Shown here: in pieces, positions 61,923 to 64,000 of the stretch
Layout: the number at the start of each line of letters is the position of its first letter
Numbering within the stretch: the stretch's first letter is position 1
Source: Stenotrophomonas indicatrix
Lineage (GTDB): Bacteria; Pseudomonadota; Gammaproteobacteria; Xanthomonadales; Xanthomonadaceae
DNA: 64,000 nucleotides
Assembly: GCA_041545745.1 (NCBI GenBank)
Contig: CP168152.1
Location: 432,001 to 496,000 of the forward strand
Reading direction: 5' to 3'
Notes under the pieces: model-generated
The model's database searches: none
What the model was told of the DNA's origin: nothing
The model's input: only the letters and a program-made list of their open reading frames with translations
Position numbers and translations under genes: made by a program

Positions 61923-62029
61923 AGCCGACAAGGTCAGCACTTGTCGGTTTGCCCCGGAGCGGCTATGTTTCGCGCCCAGCGGGCGTGTTCGCGCCTGTCA
62001 TTCATGTGTCGTGACCGAGGAGCGGTTGG

Positions 62030-63226
62030 ATGTTTTCAAGGACGAAGAGCGCACCGCGCGCTTTTGCGCGCCTGCTTGCCTATGCCCTGTGCCTGGCCGT
62101 ATGGCCGCTGGCCAGCCAGGCCGCAGACAAATCGCAGCAGGCCTACTGGGCCGGTTTTGCCTATACCGCTGACGCCGCCGCCGTACAGGCGACCACTCCG
62201 CATGCGCATGCCGTACTGGAAAAGCGTGGCCTGATTCCGCTCAACCAGACCCTGGCACAGGCGCTCAAGCGCCGCGCGCCGGCCAACCTGGAACTGATCG
62301 ACCAGCCGGTGGCGATGCTCGACGGCACCACCAGTGCCGTGGTGCTGGCCGCTGCGCTGGACCGCGAACTGGTGTCGGTCGAACCGATCGGCGACCAGTA
62401 CAAGGTGCTGGTGGAAGTGGCCCTGCAGGCGCTGTTCTTCGATTTCCGCGAGCGCCAGGTGATCGCCTCCTATCCGCTTACCCTGCAGCGTATCGACGTG
62501 CAGGAATACCGCCCGGACAGCGACGATATCGACGCGATCGTCGCCGATCTGCTGTACGGCGGTGCCGATACCAGCCTGTCGCAGGTGCTGGCCACGACCC
62601 TGGCCCAGGCCAAGCTGCCGGAAGCGGCCACGCGTCGCCTGCAGGTGGGTGCGGTGACCTTGTCCGACGCCACGCTGGCCAAGCTGCCCGACCCGAAGTG
62701 GGCCGGTCCGCTGCGTGCCACGCTGGCCCATGAACTGTCCAAGACGCTGTCGTCCAATACCGGTGTCGGCCTGCTGCCACCGGCCTCGGGCCAGGCGATC
62801 GGCGGTGCCATGGCGGCGCGCTTTGCCGACGGCAAGGTCTACCAGCTGAAGATCCCCGAGGCCGACTACGTCATCAGCCTGCAGGTGGATGCGCTGAAGA
62901 ACGGCGTCATCAGCGAAACCCCGGCGATGAAGACGATGCTGTTCGGCGCCTTCTTCACCGCCAAGGTCACCGAACCGTTCTCCGGCAAGGTGTACTTCGA
63001 ACAACCGCTGCGCAAGGGCGCCACCAAGGTGGTGCCCGTTACGCAGTGGCAGGTCGACCAGTGGTCGGCCAGCTACGAAACCCTGCTGGCCGGCTTCGAT
63101 GCCTTCGCCGGCGCCGCCGCCAAGCGTGCCGATTCGCGCGCCTGGCTGGATGAGCAGAAGCCGGGCGGACGCCCGTTGCAGCAACAGACCCAAGCCCTCC
63201 AGGAGTTGATCAAATCATGTCGTTGA
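62030..63226 (+). CDS. Exported hypothetical protein
   Basis: 398 residues. Basic N-terminus (MFSRTKSAPRAFARLL), signal ending ASQAAD, then a mixed domain with VVLAAALDRELVSVEPIGDQ, FFDFRERQVIASYPLTLQRI and YEVTLLAG-like repeats. No family recognised. GAGGAG sits eight bases before the ATG. It overlaps the next gene by 10 bp, so the two are probably partners in one envelope system. Confidence 0.7.
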   Translation: MFSRTKSAPRAFARLLAYALCLAVWPLASQAADKSQQAYWAGFAYTADAAAVQATTPHAHAVLEKRGLIPLNQTLAQALKRRAPANLELIDQPVAMLDGTTSAVVLAAALDRELVSVEPIGDQYKVLVEVALQALFFDFRERQVIASYPLTLQRIDVQEYRPDSDDIDAIVADLLYGGADTSLSQVLATTLAQAKLPEAATRRLQVGAVTLSDATLAKLPDPKWAGPLRATLAHELSKTLSSNTGVGLLPPASGQAIGGAMAARFADGKVYQLKIPEADYVISLQVDALKNGVISETPAMKTMLFGAFFTAKVTEPFSGKVYFEQPLRKGATKVVPVTQWQVDQWSASYETLLAGFDAFAGAAAKRADSRAWLDEQKPGGRPLQQQTQALQELIKSCR

Positions 63227-64000
63227 TGCGTACCATCCTGCTCATCCTCATCGCCCTGGCGGTGGCCTCGCCGGTCGCCGCGCAGACCGCCAGTTCGCGC
63301 GGTACCGGTTCGGCCAGCTACAGCCTGCGCCTGAGTGCCGATACCCGTGCCCAAGCCCTGAACAAGGCCAAGGCCAATGCACTGGAGGCGTACATCGCCG
63401 AATCCGGTGCGGCCAAGCTGCGCCTGTTCGAATCGCGCCGCGCCGAATTCCTCGGCGAAATCGACCGCTACGTGCTCAGCGCCGTGCAGCTGTCGGACAA
63501 CGAAGACAAGAAGGCCAAGACCTACAGCGTCACCGTCCGCGCCGAAATCAACACCACCCTGCTGCAGACCAAGCTGGATGCCGGTTCGGCCGTGGCCGGT
63601 GCCACCGCGGCGCAGCGCTCGCTGCTGACTTTCCTGTTCATGGCGCGCTCGCAGGACACCGTGCAGTCATTCCAGGACAAGGAATACCGCCGCGTTGACG
63701 CCAGCAGCAGCTACAGCGAGAACACTCGTGAGGGCGACAGCTTCCGTGGCAACTCGGTCAGCACCAACGGCAGCATCAACCAGAACGGCTCGGTGTCGGT
63801 CACCAGCGGCGGCAGCACCACCGCACGCAGCGACAACATCAGCTGGAAGGTGGCCAACGCCGCCGAAGTCAACACCGCCATGACCGGTGCCTTCAGCGCC
63901 GCCGGCTACGAAGTGGTTGAAGCCGAATACGTGGAAGGCGAGTCGCGCGGCCTGCTCAGCATCGAGCGCATCCGCAAGGACTTCAGCACCGGCAATGACC
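63217..64000 (+). CDS. Exported hypothetical protein, cut by the right edge
   Basis: At least 261 residues, open at the window end. Starts MSLMRTILLILIALAVASPV, cleavage near AAQT, then a domain with SADTRAQALNKAKANALEAY reminiscent of LPP20/FlgT-type N-domains, and a Ser/Asn/Gly-rich stretch (about 170-205) with NGSINQNGSVSVTSGGS. A second ATG three codons in (63226) is also plausible. The start lies inside the previous gene, indicating translational coupling. Confidence 0.7.
   Translation, partial: MSLMRTILLILIALAVASPVAAQTASSRGTGSASYSLRLSADTRAQALNKAKANALEAYIAESGAAKLRLFESRRAEFLGEIDRYVLSAVQLSDNEDKKAKTYSVTVRAEINTTLLQTKLDAGSAVAGATAAQRSLLTFLFMARSQDTVQSFQDKEYRRVDASSSYSENTREGDSFRGNSVSTNGSINQNGSVSVTSGGSTTARSDNISWKVANAAEVNTAMTGAFSAAGYEVVEAEYVEGESRGLLSIERIRKDFSTGND

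Noticed and set aside
59763..61940. 725-codon minus-strand frame across the ECF42 operon
   Set aside because: Shadow of genes with clear VOC, DUF1428 and sigma-factor motifs on the other strand.

Overview
The window looks like chromosome of a Stenotrophomonas species, probably of the maltophilia complex. The host genes have high GC and codon use typical of the Xanthomonadaceae. The spacers are full of short palindromes headed by GTAG (the REP class called SMAG in S. maltophilia). Four toxin-like genes carry the C-terminal XVIPCD signal of Xanthomonadales bacteria-killing type IV secretion.

Layout. 1-13.2 kb is ordinary chromosome: the 3' half of glnE, a queuosine-precursor transporter, a three-gene exported-protein operon with a DUF2145 member, an ELM1-family protein, a RutE-like nitroreductase, a YceI protein, a PadR regulator with a siderophore-interacting flavoprotein, and aceE. 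Directly after the aceE terminator comes a lower-GC block (13.2-22.8 kb). It holds vsr and dcm overlapping tail to tail, then a co-directional run of a MORC/GHKL ATPase, a Z1 helicase-like protein, a PD-(D/E)XK protein and an AIPR protein. This is a restriction/anti-phage island. Small hypothetical genes follow to 24.8 kb.

24.9-32.9 kb is a type IV secretion effector/immunity array. Four paralogous effectors share an N-terminal domain with an invariant His and Cys, and three paralogous lipoproteins each sit just upstream of an effector. A YncE-like beta-propeller gene interrupts the array, and a stand-alone XVIPCD protein on the other strand closes it. The secretion machine itself is not in the window.

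33-49 kb is mixed housekeeping and accessory sequence: secreted hypotheticals, an alpha/beta hydrolase, a polysaccharide deacetylase, a divergent dmeR/dmeF metal-efflux pair with an operator, a MerC-like gene divergent from a COG0523 GTPase over a Zur-like box, an ABC-F protein, and a LysR regulator divergent from a serine hydrolase/MFS pair. 49-64 kb carries a CSS-EAL c-di-GMP phosphodiesterase, cycA, a lytic transglycosylase, a TPR protein, an NHL-propeller/M23 fusion, a complete ECF42 sigma-factor operon with a recognisable promoter, and two exported proteins at the right edge.

The most unusual signal is a family of four long nested inverted repeats (49.3, 52.9, 58.2 and 58.5 kb). They keep a fixed geometry: an outer stem, a 23-nt spacer, a 25-26-bp inner stem and a conserved 52-nt loop. 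The stem sequences change between copies while pairing is kept, which points to selection on structure.
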